Shown: positions 41,639-50,562 of the stretch, piece after piece
Numbering within the stretch: position 1 is the first letter of the stretch
Layout: every line of letters starts with the position of its first letter
NCBI RefSeq assembly: GCF_038443385.1
Contig: NZ_CP151726.1
Coordinates: 6,820,001-6,884,000, forward strand
DNA: 64,000 nucleotides
Reading direction: 5' to 3'
From: Stieleria varia
GTDB lineage: Bacteria > Planctomycetota > Planctomycetia > Pirellulales > Pirellulaceae
The notes under the pieces: generated by a model
The model's database searches: none
What the model was told of the DNA's origin: nothing
Seen by the model: the letters and a program-made list of their open reading frames with translations, nothing else
Made by a program: the position numbers and the translations under genes

Positions 41639-44600
41639 CTAGGGGGTGCTGATCGACAGGACGTTGAAGTCGCTGACGGTGGGTGGTTGCAGGATGACGG
41701 GATGCTGGGCGTCGTTGGTCAATTTCTTGACCCTGCGGCTGAGATTGAATTGAATCTCCGACAGGGTCAGCAGTCCGTCGCCCGGTTTGTCCAAATCGGA
41801 ATCCCGGTCGGCAGCGGCATCCAAGATGGCTTTGGTGAATGCGCCGTGCCCCCAGTCGGGACGTTCCAGACTTTCCTCTCGAGGGAGCGAAGAGCAAAAC
41901 ACCACCGCACCGACTTCTTCTTGCGCCAGGCTTCGCAGTGGATCACGAATCGAGCCTTGCCCGCCGCTGACTCCGCCGCTGTGACAGGTATCCGCGAACA
42001 GTAGGAACTTGCATGGCAGGTCTTCGATCAACGCTTGGACTTCACTCCAACGCAACCCGGTGCTTCGCATCCGCTCAACGTCCAAGTCGTGAGGCGCGAA
42101 ATAGTAGTTGTCGCGAGCATCACGCACGCCGTGGGAGGAAACGAACATGACAGCGACGTCAGTGGGTTGGCAATTCTCGACCAGCCAATCCATCGCGTCC
42201 AAAATGCCTTGGCGAGTGGCGTCTTGGTTGACCAGCAACTTGGACTGGACGTCACGATACAGACCAGACTGTCGCTCCGCGAAGAGCTTGGCAAACTCGG
42301 TTGCGTCGTTATCGGCAAAGTTCAAGTTGTATTCTTCATGCTGGAATTGCGAGACGCCCACCGAAAGCACAAAGAGTTTGGATTTGAGAATCGTCGGCTC
42401 AGGTACATTCTGCTCAAGCTCCACGATGACTTCGTTGGAAACGCTGCGAGCGGCTGGCGTCAGCGCGACGGCGGTCAAAACGTTCCTGCCAGGAGTCAAC
42501 GTGACGGTTTGTTTCAAGGGAGCCTGTAGTGATTCTGCTGATGGAAGAATCGGTTTGCCCACGGCGATGCCATTGACCAGCACGCGGACTTCACGTATCG
42601 GCATGCCGGTGGATGCGCATTGGACTTCAACAATGACCGTTTCATCTTGGACGAGCGAACCTGTTTGAGGAGAAACGATCTGGATACTGGGTGGCTGAAC
42701 TTCGTTCATTTGCTGTTTGTCCCGGAGGTCCATCGGTTTGGGCGGCCGGGCTTGTTGGGCATTGGCCGCCGCGATGGCTTCGCTGGTATTGCCAAGAACC
42801 AGGACTTGGTCAATGACATCAGGTCGATAGAAGTTTTCTTGAAACAGGCGTGCGGGATAATAGTCCGCTGCCTGATCCCATCCTCGATTGACGTGCCAGC
42901 CGATCAAGGAGTCGCCGCGTGGCGAGGCGTCGTAGTAGCCCTCGGGCGTCCACAATACCCATTCGTTGTCACGTGAAATAAACAGGCTCAACAGCAAGCG
43001 GGCGCGGAGCATGGGATCGCGGATCAGTTCGACATCGGCTTGGTAGTTCTCCTCTCCGCGTCGCAAGGTAAGAGTGACTTTGTCGCCCGGCATGTATGGA
43101 AAACGATTGTCGGCAGACAACTGGCCGATTTCCGAGACATCGACGTCACCAATCTTGAGCAGATAATCTCCCGGTTTCACACCTGCTTTTTCAGAAGCTC
43201 CGCCGGCAGCGACTTGGTGAATCAATCCGTTTTCAAACGAGATATCCAAGTCCACCGTTCCGGATTGCCCAAACCGTTCCAGGTTCCAAATCCGAATGGT
43301 GCCATCCATCCCGGAGGTCGCCAAGAAGCGTCCATCGCTAGATTCGCTCATCGCGGTCACGCTTTCCTCGTGCCCCATCATCATCGCATGGTTGACCAGA
43401 ACCCCCTGAGTCGGAAAACCGAGAAAGACGATATTGCGATCCGCAAATGCAAAGGACCCCGGCTGAGCTTGGCCAAGTGACCGCAACAGGGAATACGTCC
43501 AGATGTAGCTGTCGTAGACTTTGCCCTTGGCGATCGGGCTGCTTGTTTGGTCCTGCATCTCCAGTTGGAAATTCAGCGTCTCAATCGTCTTGTCTTTGGT
43601 GGACTTGATCCAGCGCTGACCATCATTGATGAGTTCTTGGCGAAAAGTCTCTCCTGATGCGGGGACGATCCGCCGTTTGACAAGATCGAAGACTTGGTCC
43701 AGCTCGGACCAATGGTTCGTCCTCCACTCTTTGCCTTGATTGGGCCGAATGCCGAAGCCGATCTTGGTTCCGGTTTCATCGAACCCGACATCCCAGATCG
43801 GTCGCGTGCCGCTTTTGAATACGCGGACCGGGTTCCCCGTTGCTGCTTCCCACACATGAATTTCGCCCAGCGTGTCACCAGCCGCGATCAGCTTGCCGTC
43901 GGGACTGACAGCCGGCCGTGACGGCAGGTACCTGTGTTTTTCGTAGACACCGACCGGCTTGCCATCGCTCATGTTGCATGTCGCAACGATGTATTTGGGT
44001 GCACCGTTGGATTCTCCGATCGCGGAGACGACGATCATTTGCTGCTCTATCATCGGCTCAAAGAAAGCGGGTTTGGCTTCGTAGGGCAACGAATCGACAA
44101 TCAGTCGATTGGCCGCTTGAATCGCCGGCAGATGGCCACCATTTTCAACGGTTTGACCAGTGACGGCATCAAAGGCAAAGGCACCTCGATCGGTAAAGCC
44201 GTAGAGATGCGAATCGCTCGTGGGAAAACCGAGGTAGGTGATGAATTCGCAATCAAGCCGAATCGTCATGCGGTTGGCTTGGGTATCGAATGAAAAGATA
44301 CTTCGTTTGGGCTGGTCGCCTTTCAAGTCCACGCCGTGAAAAGCGATGTGTCGTCCATCGGCGGATCGAACCACACGATTGATGGCGACGTTCTTCATTC
44401 CCTGAGTTCGCAGGAACGTTGGAGGCAGTGTTTGATAGTCGTAGTCGCGAAAGGTTTCGCCCAGTCCCTGGATGCCGACAGTCAGCGTGTCGTTTGTTAC
44501 ACACAGATCGCCGACGTTGCCCAGTGAAGCCGTCCCCCGCTGACCGCGCAACGTCCACCTCAGGTCACCCGATGCGATGTCCCAACAGCGGACCAATTTT

Positions 44601-44791
44601 TCTCCGCCGACGATGATTTCGCGACCGTCCGGCGAAAACCGGAGCCCGTTGACTTCGCCGGAAAAGCCGCCGGCATCAAGCACCAACTGGGTCGAACCGT
44701 CTGAGCCTTGCAGGGCGGGGCGTTGTTGAGCTGACACCAAAGAAACAAATGTCAGTGCGCATCCAATCGTCATCGCTACACGGCTTTTCAC
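41639..44791 (-). CDS. Secreted WD40-PDZ-caspase (peptidase C14) protein
   Basis: The 1050-residue product starts with a signal peptide (MKSRVAMTIGCALTFVSLVS, cleavage after SAQ). WD40-type blades follow, for example GLRFSPDGREIIVGGEKLVR near residue 50, VSPDGKLIAAGDTLGEIHVW near 298 and SSDGRFLATSGMDGTIRIWN near 481. A PDZ-like part (GASEKAGVKPGDYLLKIGDV) lies near 535. The C-terminal 240 residues form a caspase-like domain starting LFVLSVGVSQFQHEEYNLNF, with catalytic His887 (FVSSHGVRD) and Cys936 (ADTCHSGG). It should be an exported clan CD protease. The ATG at 44791 is the only start giving a signal peptide. Confidence 0.9.
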   Translation of the reverse strand: MKSRVAMTIGCALTFVSLVSAQQRPALQGSDGSTQLVLDAGGFSGEVNGLRFSPDGREIIVGGEKLVRCWDIASGDLRWTLRGQRGTASLGNVGDLCVTNDTLTVGIQGLGETFRDYDYQTLPPTFLRTQGMKNVAINRVVRSADGRHIAFHGVDLKGDQPKRSIFSFDTQANRMTIRLDCEFITYLGFPTSDSHLYGFTDRGAFAFDAVTGQTVENGGHLPAIQAANRLIVDSLPYEAKPAFFEPMIEQQMIVVSAIGESNGAPKYIVATCNMSDGKPVGVYEKHRYLPSRPAVSPDGKLIAAGDTLGEIHVWEAATGNPVRVFKSGTRPIWDVGFDETGTKIGFGIRPNQGKEWRTNHWSELDQVFDLVKRRIVPASGETFRQELINDGQRWIKSTKDKTIETLNFQLEMQDQTSSPIAKGKVYDSYIWTYSLLRSLGQAQPGSFAFADRNIVFLGFPTQGVLVNHAMMMGHEESVTAMSESSDGRFLATSGMDGTIRIWNLERFGQSGTVDLDISFENGLIHQVAAGGASEKAGVKPGDYLLKIGDVDVSEIGQLSADNRFPYMPGDKVTLTLRRGEENYQADVELIRDPMLRARLLLSLFISRDNEWVLWTPEGYYDASPRGDSLIGWHVNRGWDQAADYYPARLFQENFYRPDVIDQVLVLGNTSEAIAAANAQQARPPKPMDLRDKQQMNEVQPPSIQIVSPQTGSLVQDETVIVEVQCASTGMPIREVRVLVNGIAVGKPILPSAESLQAPLKQTVTLTPGRNVLTAVALTPAARSVSNEVIVELEQNVPEPTILKSKLFVLSVGVSQFQHEEYNLNFADNDATEFAKLFAERQSGLYRDVQSKLLVNQDATRQGILDAMDWLVENCQPTDVAVMFVSSHGVRDARDNYYFAPHDLDVERMRSTGLRWSEVQALIEDLPCKFLLFADTCHSGGVSGGQGSIRDPLRSLAQEEVGAVVFCSSLPREESLERPDWGHGAFTKAILDAAADRDSDLDKPGDGLLTLSEIQFNLSRRVKKLTNDAQHPVILQPPTVSDFNVLSISTP

Positions 44792-44906
44792 TCAACTAGC
44801 TCCGATCTGAGGTCATGAAACGGTGACTTCGCCAGCGTACATGTTTCCGTGACGAGGTCGGTCGATGAGTCGCCAGGATAGCACGTCAACTGCGAGTCAT
44901 CAGCCG

Positions 44907-45326
44907 TTAGCCAAGGAACTCTGGCGGCAGACGCGATGGGCGTCCTTGGCTGTCCAGACAAGCGATCGTCGACTCGGCTTCCACGATCAGTTCATCGCCA
45001 CGCAGGATTCGGTAACGATGGCGGATTCGCACCTTCCGCACCTCGATGACTTCCGTGATCAAGTCCAGATGGTCGTCAAACTCGGCTGCGGCGTGGTAAC
45101 GGACATTCATTTCGGTGACCACCAGAATCCGGCCAGCGTCTTCGACGGCTTTGTAGAGGATTCCGGCCGCTCGGAGCATTTCCACTCGTCCGCGTTCGAA
45201 ATAGTTGAGATAGTTGGCGTGGTGGACTCGACGTTGCCCATCGGTTTCGTGATAGGCGACCCGAATCTGCGTGTGAAAAGGGGACAACGGAGACGAGGAG
45301 TCGGCAATCGGCTTAGACGTGGCCAT
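44907..45326 (-). CDS. Acyl-CoA thioesterase, 4HBT (YbgC/FadM-like)
   Basis: From the ATG at 45326 the product has 139 residues, typical of single hotdog-fold thioesterases. The catalytic stretch RVAYHETDGQRRVHHANYLN with YFERGRVEMLR is the 4HBT signature, with the aspartate in ETDGQ in the position of the nucleophile. It would hydrolyse acyl-CoA thioesters in the cytoplasm. The frame is open to 45401, but the extra residues do not resemble the family. It stands next to the caspase gene on the same strand, 116 bases upstream. Confidence 0.85.
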   Translation of the reverse strand: MATSKPIADSSSPLSPFHTQIRVAYHETDGQRRVHHANYLNYFERGRVEMLRAAGILYKAVEDAGRILVVTEMNVRYHAAAEFDDHLDLITEVIEVRKVRIRHRYRILRGDELIVEAESTIACLDSQGRPSRLPPEFLG

Positions 45327-45452
45327 GACGCGTCCGGCAGACGAGAATATGCGGCAAAACGAGAGAAATTCACGAACACTCGTATTTGGCGGGCTCTCCA
45401 ATCGCCCGACGATGAGACCGTTTCAGTGGAACAAGCAGACTGTCGACTTAGT

Positions 45453-45549
45453 GAGCCGACGGCGCTAGCCACGGGCCTTATGGTAATGATCCAACCCTTC
45501 GAAGCCCGTGGCTCAACCCTTCGAAGCCCGTGGCTAGCGCCATCGGCTC
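45453..45549. repeat. Dispersed hairpin
   Basis: gagccgacggcgctagccac at 45453 and its near complement (gtggctagcgccatcggctc) at 45530 enclose a direct repeat of cccttcgaagcccgtggct. Arms share the ctagcc(a/g)cgggc core with the array at 5221. Confidence 0.85.
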
Positions 45550-45696
45550 AAGAGAATTGCGCGACGCACTGCATCAACAGCCCGCAGCGACGGGGTTTGA
45601 ATTGACCGGTCGGAGCAAAAAAGCCTACACTTCCTGCTGTACGCCGGCTAGGGATTGTCGGATGGTTGCCACACCCTCAACAACACGAGCGAGCAG

Positions 45697-46239
45697 ATGG
45701 GATCAGGTGATGGATCTGACATGGGGAATGGGTCAGATAGTGGTGGAGGCGGAGCAGGAACCCGATTTGAAACGCTCCGCGGCAAAGATTTCCCCGCGCT
45801 CCGACAGTTTACGATTTTTCTAGAGAATCGGGTCGGTCAGCTGCTGGAGGTCGTGCGACGGTTCGAGGGCACGGGAATTCGCATCTGCGCCCTGTCGATC
45901 AACGACGCGGCGGAATGCGCCTTTGTGCGTTTCCTGGTCAGTGACGCGGACCGTGGTCGTGAGATTCTGGAACGCAGTGGATTGGCATTGATCGAAACCG
46001 ATTTGATCGGAGTTCAATTGCCCGATGGGCCACAACCGTTCTTGCGCGTCTGCACCGCCCTGCTGCAAGCCGAGCTGAACATCATTCAGACTTATCCACT
46101 CATTGTCCGTCCCTTGGGACGTCCTGCGGTCGCCATCATGGTCGAGAATATCGACACCGCCATGGAGACACTTCGCGAAAAAGGATTCACGATGATCACC
46201 GAGGGCGATTTGGACGATAATCCGACGATCGATCAGTAA
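45697..46239 (+). CDS. ACT-domain protein
   Basis: From the ATG at 45697 the product has 180 residues. After a glycine-rich tail (GSGDGSDMGNGSDSGGGGAG), two ACT-like units follow: FTIFLENRVGQLLEVVRRFE near residue 38 and FLRVCTALLQAELNIIQTYP near 112, ending in a strand (RPAVAIMVENIDTAMETLRE). ACT domains bind small ligands, mostly amino acids, and regulate enzymes. No catalytic domain is attached. The start is uncertain: TTG 45655 and ATG 45721 are in frame. csrA lies convergently next to it. Confidence 0.8.
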   Translation: MGSGDGSDMGNGSDSGGGGAGTRFETLRGKDFPALRQFTIFLENRVGQLLEVVRRFEGTGIRICALSINDAAECAFVRFLVSDADRGREILERSGLALIETDLIGVQLPDGPQPFLRVCTALLQAELNIIQTYPLIVRPLGRPAVAIMVENIDTAMETLREKGFTMITEGDLDDNPTIDQ

Positions 46240-46274
46240 GCCAGCGAGATTTCGCTGAGCCCACTGTCGGATCG

Positions 46275-46502
46275 CTATTTATCGCCAGGCGGTCGTACGT
46301 CTTTGGTCGCATTGGCACCCGTCTGCGTTGCGCGACGGTTTTCACGTTGGATCGCCTCGTAGACTTCTTGGCGATGGACCGGGATCGACTGCGGAGCTTC
46401 GATGCCTAATCGGACTTTATCACCACGGATATCTACGATCGTCACGACGACGTCGTCGCCGATCATGATGCTTTCGTCGCGGTGTCGGGATAGGACCAGC
46501 AT
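46275..46502 (-). CDS. csrA: Carbon storage regulator, RNA-binding protein
   Basis: From the ATG at 46502 the product has 75 residues and the complete CsrA pattern: [20 protein letters not shown], then [20 protein letters not shown] and [18 protein letters not shown]. CsrA dimers bind GGA motifs in mRNA leaders and control translation. The frame is open upstream to 46658, but the family always starts MLVLxR. A polar C-terminal tail of about 15 residues is slightly longer than usual. FliW, its protein antagonist, is encoded 1.2 kb away on the same strand. Confidence 0.95.
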   Translation of the reverse strand: MLVLSRHRDESIMIGDDVVVTIVDIRGDKVRLGIEAPQSIPVHRQEVYEAIQRENRRATQTGANATKDVRPPGDK

Positions 46503-47139
46503 TATGGCCTCAACATCATCTGAATGAGTGGGAATTGGGAGACTGCTAACGAGACCGTCGAACACACTGAGCGTCAAAGGGAGTGTTGCTCGGGCACGCA
46601 TTCGGCGGCGTTGAGCGTGATTCGATTTTGAGCGAACCACCCTCGACACGGTTAGCATCGGCGCAACTGCAGAAGAATTTGATATCGTTCTTTGCAGATA
46701 GGGCCATGCCGATCATGCAGATTCATCTCGGCGATGCGGTTGTTGGGAAAGACGGCATGGCAACGCGTCTTGAGCCCCTACAACCGGTCGATCATGTGTC
46801 GCTCCTACATAGATTTTGGTTCGCGTGCCTCAGAGTCGCTGCGAGCCTCGCAATGGAACCGACCGTCCGAACAAGAAGTGGCGAAAGAGTTTGCCAGCGG
46901 TGGGGAGGTGGATCTCATGCTCGTTCTGGAAAACGAGACGCTCGCCAACGCGATGCGGCCAATGGATGCCCATGGGGCTAGCCCGGATGATTCATCAGCC
47001 GGCACGCGATAGCGTCCGGTTCCGGATTACAGGCGTGAGAACCGGACGCTATCGCGTGGCGGCTGATGGGAGCAGACTGTTTTCGCACCCGTCCGCGTAA
47101 GAGCCGCTTTGTGAAAGCGTATTGCGAAGCCTAGTGCAT
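46503..47139. other. Intergenic region, no firm gene
   Basis: A + frame from 46692 to 47012 exists, but I cannot support it. Near 46977-47100 the dispersed motifs gctagcccggatgattcat and cgatagcgtccggttc...gaaccggacgctatcgcg form a hairpin. Upstream part may carry the csrA leader. Confidence 0.4.
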
Positions 47140-47566
47140 CGTCCAGACTTGATTTTGGGGTTAGCCGTTTTGACGATAGCCACGGTTGAGTCGCGAAAAC
47201 CGTGGCTAACGCCAAAACGGCTCATTGATCGAACTCGCGTTCTAAGCGAAAACCGTGGCTAACGCCAAAACGGCTCATTGATCGAACCCGCGTTCTAAGC
47301 GAAAACCGTGGCTAACGCCAAAACGGCTCATTGATCGAATCCGCGTTCTAAGCGAAAACCGTGGCTAACGCCAAAACGGCTCATTGATCGAATCCGCGTT
47401 CTAAGCGAAAACCGTGGCTAACGCCAAAACGGCTCATTGATCGAACCCGCGTTCTAAGCGAAAACCGTGGCTAACGCCAAAACGGCTCATTGATCGAACC
47501 CGCGTTCTAAGCGAAAACCGTGGCTAACGCCAAAACGGCTCATTGATCGAACCCGCGTTCTAAGAC
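47140..47566. repeat. Tandem array of seven 53-bp units between csrA and fliW
   Basis: Copies start (aaaaccgtggctaacgcc) at 47196, 47249, 47302, 47355, 47408, 47461 and 47514, exactly 53 bases apart and nearly identical. The first is preceded by the complementary arm (ggttagccgttttgacg), so the first unit closes a hairpin, while the later units are half-palindromes only. The monomer occurs singly at 10626-10720. Confidence 0.95.
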
Positions 47567-47607
47567 TGGACGAAGCACTTGTGCCAAGATCGCGAGTTGA
47601 GCTTTGA

Positions 47608-47674
47608 TACCAGCACGAAGCGCAAGCGAGTGATTCACGGCGTTTTATTCACTCGCTTGCGCTTCGTGCTGGTA
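47608..47674. repeat. 26-bp inverted repeat
   Basis: Perfect arms at 47608-47633 and 47649-47674 (taccagcacgaagcgcaagc...) around 15 bases. The same family occurs at 63412-63476. It may end transcription of fliW, whose stop is at 47744. Confidence 0.9.
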
Positions 47675-47743
47675 TTTGCTTCGTTTCCAATCAAGGTCAA
47701 TTCAAAATCGCAGCACTAGAGAGAGTCGCGTGAATGATCCGAG

Positions 47744-48232
47744 CTAGGCGGCTCGTCGGGCGGCGATTTTGGTCGCAACGCCAGTTGGTCGTGTATCAGA
47801 CGCTGCGGTGTCGTTACGACGCGTGGGCAGTGCATACTGGATCGGGTAGGATTCTGCCGTAACAATTTGGCAGCCCAGTCGGCGACTCAAGTTCAGCAGG
47901 ATCGGGGCCCTGAGATTCGTGGTCATGCGTCCGGAGTGCCCCGACAGCGTGGACAGCACGTACAATTCGGCTTCTGCGCTAAGGTGCAAACAGGCCAGAT
48001 CACGCCGTGAAACTTCCACGCGATAGTCCGCGTAAAAGGCTCGCGGGCTGACCACTGCCAATGCCCGGTCCCCCCGAGCCGCCGATTGCAGCCATGCGAC
48101 CGATGGATTACTGGGGTCCGGCAGCAGCGCCCATTGACGCAACATTTCCATCCCTACCAGGCCACTGGGGAACAAGAAAAGCTGGTCTTGTTCCAAGTGA
48201 ATGGTGCCAAATCGTTGAGTATCTATCCGCAT
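47744..48232 (-). CDS. fliW: Flagellar assembly factor FliW
   Basis: The 162-residue product has the FliW layout: [20 protein letters not shown] with [20 protein letters not shown], then the strands [20 protein letters not shown] and, near the end, [18 protein letters not shown] and the conserved YPIQYALP. FliW binds flagellin and CsrA and frees flagellin mRNA from repression. It has about 25 additional C-terminal residues ([20 protein letters not shown]). It lies upstream of csrA on the same strand, separated by the repeat array. Confidence 0.93.
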   Translation of the reverse strand: MRIDTQRFGTIHLEQDQLFLFPSGLVGMEMLRQWALLPDPSNPSVAWLQSAARGDRALAVVSPRAFYADYRVEVSRRDLACLHLSAEAELYVLSTLSGHSGRMTTNLRAPILLNLSRRLGCQIVTAESYPIQYALPTRRNDTAASDTRPTGVATKIAARRAA

Positions 48233-48373
48233 CGCACATGCCTGGTCATGAAGGCTGACGGTCCTGGCACGAGGGATCGACGTGATTGCCAGGATTCACA
48301 TAGTGGTCTATCGGCAAAGTCGCCGGTACGAATCGACAAAATCGTTTAAGAACGCCAAAGCCCAACAACCGCG

Positions 48374-48991
48374 ATGATCTTCATCGGCACCACCAATCTG
48401 ACTCGGACGCGAGATCGTGGTCAGTTCTATTGCCCGAACTGCCGGTGTGACCAGCCATATTGCTTGCGCTCTCGCCGGCCATTCCTGACGGTTTACTTCA
48501 TCCCGACCGTGCCCATCGGCGACGCGCAACGCTACATTCAGTGCGACGAATGCGGCCAACGCTGGGATCAGTCGGTGATGCACTTTCGCACACCTGGGCA
48601 ACCCACCATCGACCGGGAGAGTTTTGAATATCAAGCCTTTCACGCTGCGATTCTGGTGGTGCTGATTGACGAGACGATCGACGAAGTAGAAATCGCGGTG
48701 CTACACGACATTGCGATTCGGCTGTCGGGCGAACCGGTGGACCGTGAAACGTTGGGACGTTGGTGTTCGATCGCTCAAGAAAACCGGATCAGCGCTGTCA
48801 ACTATGCCTGGACCTTGTCTCGCCGATGGGACACCCAGCAGCGTGCGGAAGCCTTGGGGGTGATGTTTCTGGCCGCCACCGCCCACGGCGAAATGAACAC
48901 GCTGCAGTCTGACACGCTGGCTCGCATGCGTGATATCTTTGATTTCAGTGACGACCAATATCGACGTGCGATCGAGTCAGCATTCCAATGA
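48374..48991 (+). CDS. Zinc-ribbon protein with TerB-like domain
   Basis: The 205-residue product begins with a zinc ribbon (FYCPNCRCDQPYCLR near residue 19 and IQCDECGQRWDQ near 55), followed by a helical domain from about 85 (AFHAAILVVLIDETIDEVEI) that ends FDFSDDQYRRAIESAF. That second part resembles TerB-type metal-binding helical domains, in which the ILVVLIDETIDEVE acidic helix is characteristic. Function is unknown. Its TGA overlaps the ATG of the next gene (ATGA), so the two are translationally coupled. The call on TerB is by pattern. Confidence 0.75.
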   Translation: MIFIGTTNLTRTRDRGQFYCPNCRCDQPYCLRSRRPFLTVYFIPTVPIGDAQRYIQCDECGQRWDQSVMHFRTPGQPTIDRESFEYQAFHAAILVVLIDETIDEVEIAVLHDIAIRLSGEPVDRETLGRWCSIAQENRISAVNYAWTLSRRWDTQQRAEALGVMFLAATAHGEMNTLQSDTLARMRDIFDFSDDQYRRAIESAFQ

Positions 48992-49758
48992 AATTTCCAA
49001 TGTTCCATCGCCTGCCAATCACGATGCTCGTGCTGGTCTCTATGGCATGTGTGTCGGCTTGCGGTAGGAAGGTCCGCGAGGATCTGGACTACGACTATGA
49101 CGTGATCCAAACGTGGGAATTGCCAGAGCTTCAATACGGCGAGATCGTTCAGTTTGAAAGTGTGTTTTGGGAACCTGACGACACGGGTTCGTTGAGAAAG
49201 TTGATTTGCGAAGACCAGATCGTCAGCGGACGTACCGTTTTGGAAATCGGTACAGGGTCCGGCTTGTTGGCAATCCTGTGCGCTCAGAACAATGCCGACA
49301 AAGTTGTCGCCACCGACATCAACCCGGCGGCTGTCGCCAATGCACGGTACAACGCGGCGATGCTGCAAGTCGATCCGCTGATCGATTTTCGAAAGGTGGA
49401 CAAAGCATCGCCCGGCGGTTTTTCGGTGATCAAACCTGGCGAACGTTTTGACCTGATCCTCTCCAATCCACCTTGGGAAGACGGCAGCGTGGCTCGTCCG
49501 GCCGACCACGCCTTTTATGATCCGGGTTTTGCCTTGATGGATTCGATCTTGGACGGTTTGCCAAAGCATCTCAATCCCGGCGGAAGGTGTCTCCTGGCAT
49601 ACGGCCATCGTCCCGCCATCGAACGCCTGCTGGTCGAAGCGAAAAAGCGAGGCTATCCGCTCAAGATCCTGGACGATCGCAAGCTCGGGGATCTGCAGAA
49701 AGATTTCCTGCCGGGAATGTTAGTGGAAGTTCGTTTGCCTCAGGACCAAGATTTCTGA
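48988..49758 (+). CDS. Class I SAM methyltransferase with lipoprotein-type leader
   Basis: The 256-residue product starts MKFPMFHRLPITMLVLVSMA with CVSACGRK after it: two cysteines (21 and 25) fit a lipobox, so it may be lipid-anchored. The enzyme part has motif I VLEIGTGSGLLAILCAQ near residue 86, the acidic DINPAAVANAR after it and LILSNPPWEDG near 157, the NPPW motif of N-methyltransferases acting on amino groups. A lipoprotein-type leader on such a cytosolic enzyme is unexpected. It overlaps the previous gene by 4 bases. Alternatively the true start is further in, for example at the GTG/ATG codons after the leader. Confidence 0.8.
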   Translation: MKFPMFHRLPITMLVLVSMACVSACGRKVREDLDYDYDVIQTWELPELQYGEIVQFESVFWEPDDTGSLRKLICEDQIVSGRTVLEIGTGSGLLAILCAQNNADKVVATDINPAAVANARYNAAMLQVDPLIDFRKVDKASPGGFSVIKPGERFDLILSNPPWEDGSVARPADHAFYDPGFALMDSILDGLPKHLNPGGRCLLAYGHRPAIERLLVEAKKRGYPLKILDDRKLGDLQKDFLPGMLVEVRLPQDQDF

Positions 49759-50241
49759 CCAATTCAGAACCGTAAACCTAACTTTGCGGCCTGACATCTA
49801 ACGCCCAGATTTCCAGCGTCTTGGTGACTGGTCTTTCATCCAACACCGTTCCATTTCGTTTAACCCTCGCCCGAAGGGTAGGTCGTACTGCGTTGAGCGT
49901 CGCCTACGGCTACCGGTTAAACGAAAACGCCACCGCCGGGTGCTTCGTTCAACGGTATTGGTCTTTCATCCGGAAAACCTACAGTGCGGTTCCTCACGCC
50001 ATCTCTCGCGTTGTTCCAGGGTCGGCAACCTATTTGTTGACGGCCCTAAGACGCCCCGCAGTCGCTGTCAAGTGAAAAAACATTGCTGAAATTGCGCGAT
50101 TGTTTTCGCTTGCGACTGCTTGCCTGGCGTCAGTAACATAGAACTTAATCGCGGTGACTTCATTCATTGATTATCACGATCGTGCTCGGGCCGATCACGT
50201 CGCCACGAACTCCTCCATTCAGTAGCGGGATAGTTCACAGG
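49759..50241. other. Intergenic region with imperfect hairpin
   Basis: tttcgtttaaccctcgccc at 49855 and ggttaaacgaaa at 49915 form an imperfect hairpin of the dispersed type with tcgcctacggctaccgg inside; ggtctttcatcc occurs twice (49830 and 49960). No gene is seen. Confidence 0.6.
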
Positions 50242-50544
50242 ATGATCCACTACACCTGCGATCGATGCAAACAGAAGATCGATCCGAATACTCAAGTGCG
50301 TTACGTCGTGACGATCGACGTACAAACCGCCGATGACGCGATGGGCGTGTACGACGAAGAAGTCGATCAATTAGCCGAGTTGCATTTGGAGTTGGAAAGT
50401 TTGAACGAGGCCATCGATATCGATGATTCCGTCGAGACGGTGGACAGGGAACAATACGATTTGTGCGAAGACTGTCACCGACAGTTTCTCAAGAATCCCC
50501 TGGGACGCGACCCTCTGTTGGCGATCGGATTTAGCAACAATTGA
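50242..50544 (+). CDS. Small zinc-binding-type protein
   Basis: The 100-residue product begins MIHYTCDRCKQKIDPNTQVR and has a second pair in LCEDCHRQFLKNPLGRD, two CxxC knuckles that probably hold one zinc ion. Between them are about 60 acidic residues (YDEEVDQLAELHLELESLNE), likely helical. The ATG at 50242 is chosen because it begins directly before the first knuckle; the frame is open to 50167. Related short proteins with split zinc knuckles are frequent in planctomycetes. Function unknown. Confidence 0.75.
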   Translation: MIHYTCDRCKQKIDPNTQVRYVVTIDVQTADDAMGVYDEEVDQLAELHLELESLNEAIDIDDSVETVDREQYDLCEDCHRQFLKNPLGRDPLLAIGFSNN

Positions 50545-50562
50545 ATCCGCTGAACAACGGAA

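Noticed and set aside
46692-47012. A 106-codon + strand frame after csrA
   Set aside because: It ends in dispersed repeat sequence, has no clear start signal and matches no family that I know.
47140-47566. The 53-bp array considered as a CRISPR
   Set aside because: There are no unique spacers: the units follow each other directly, and no cas gene is near.
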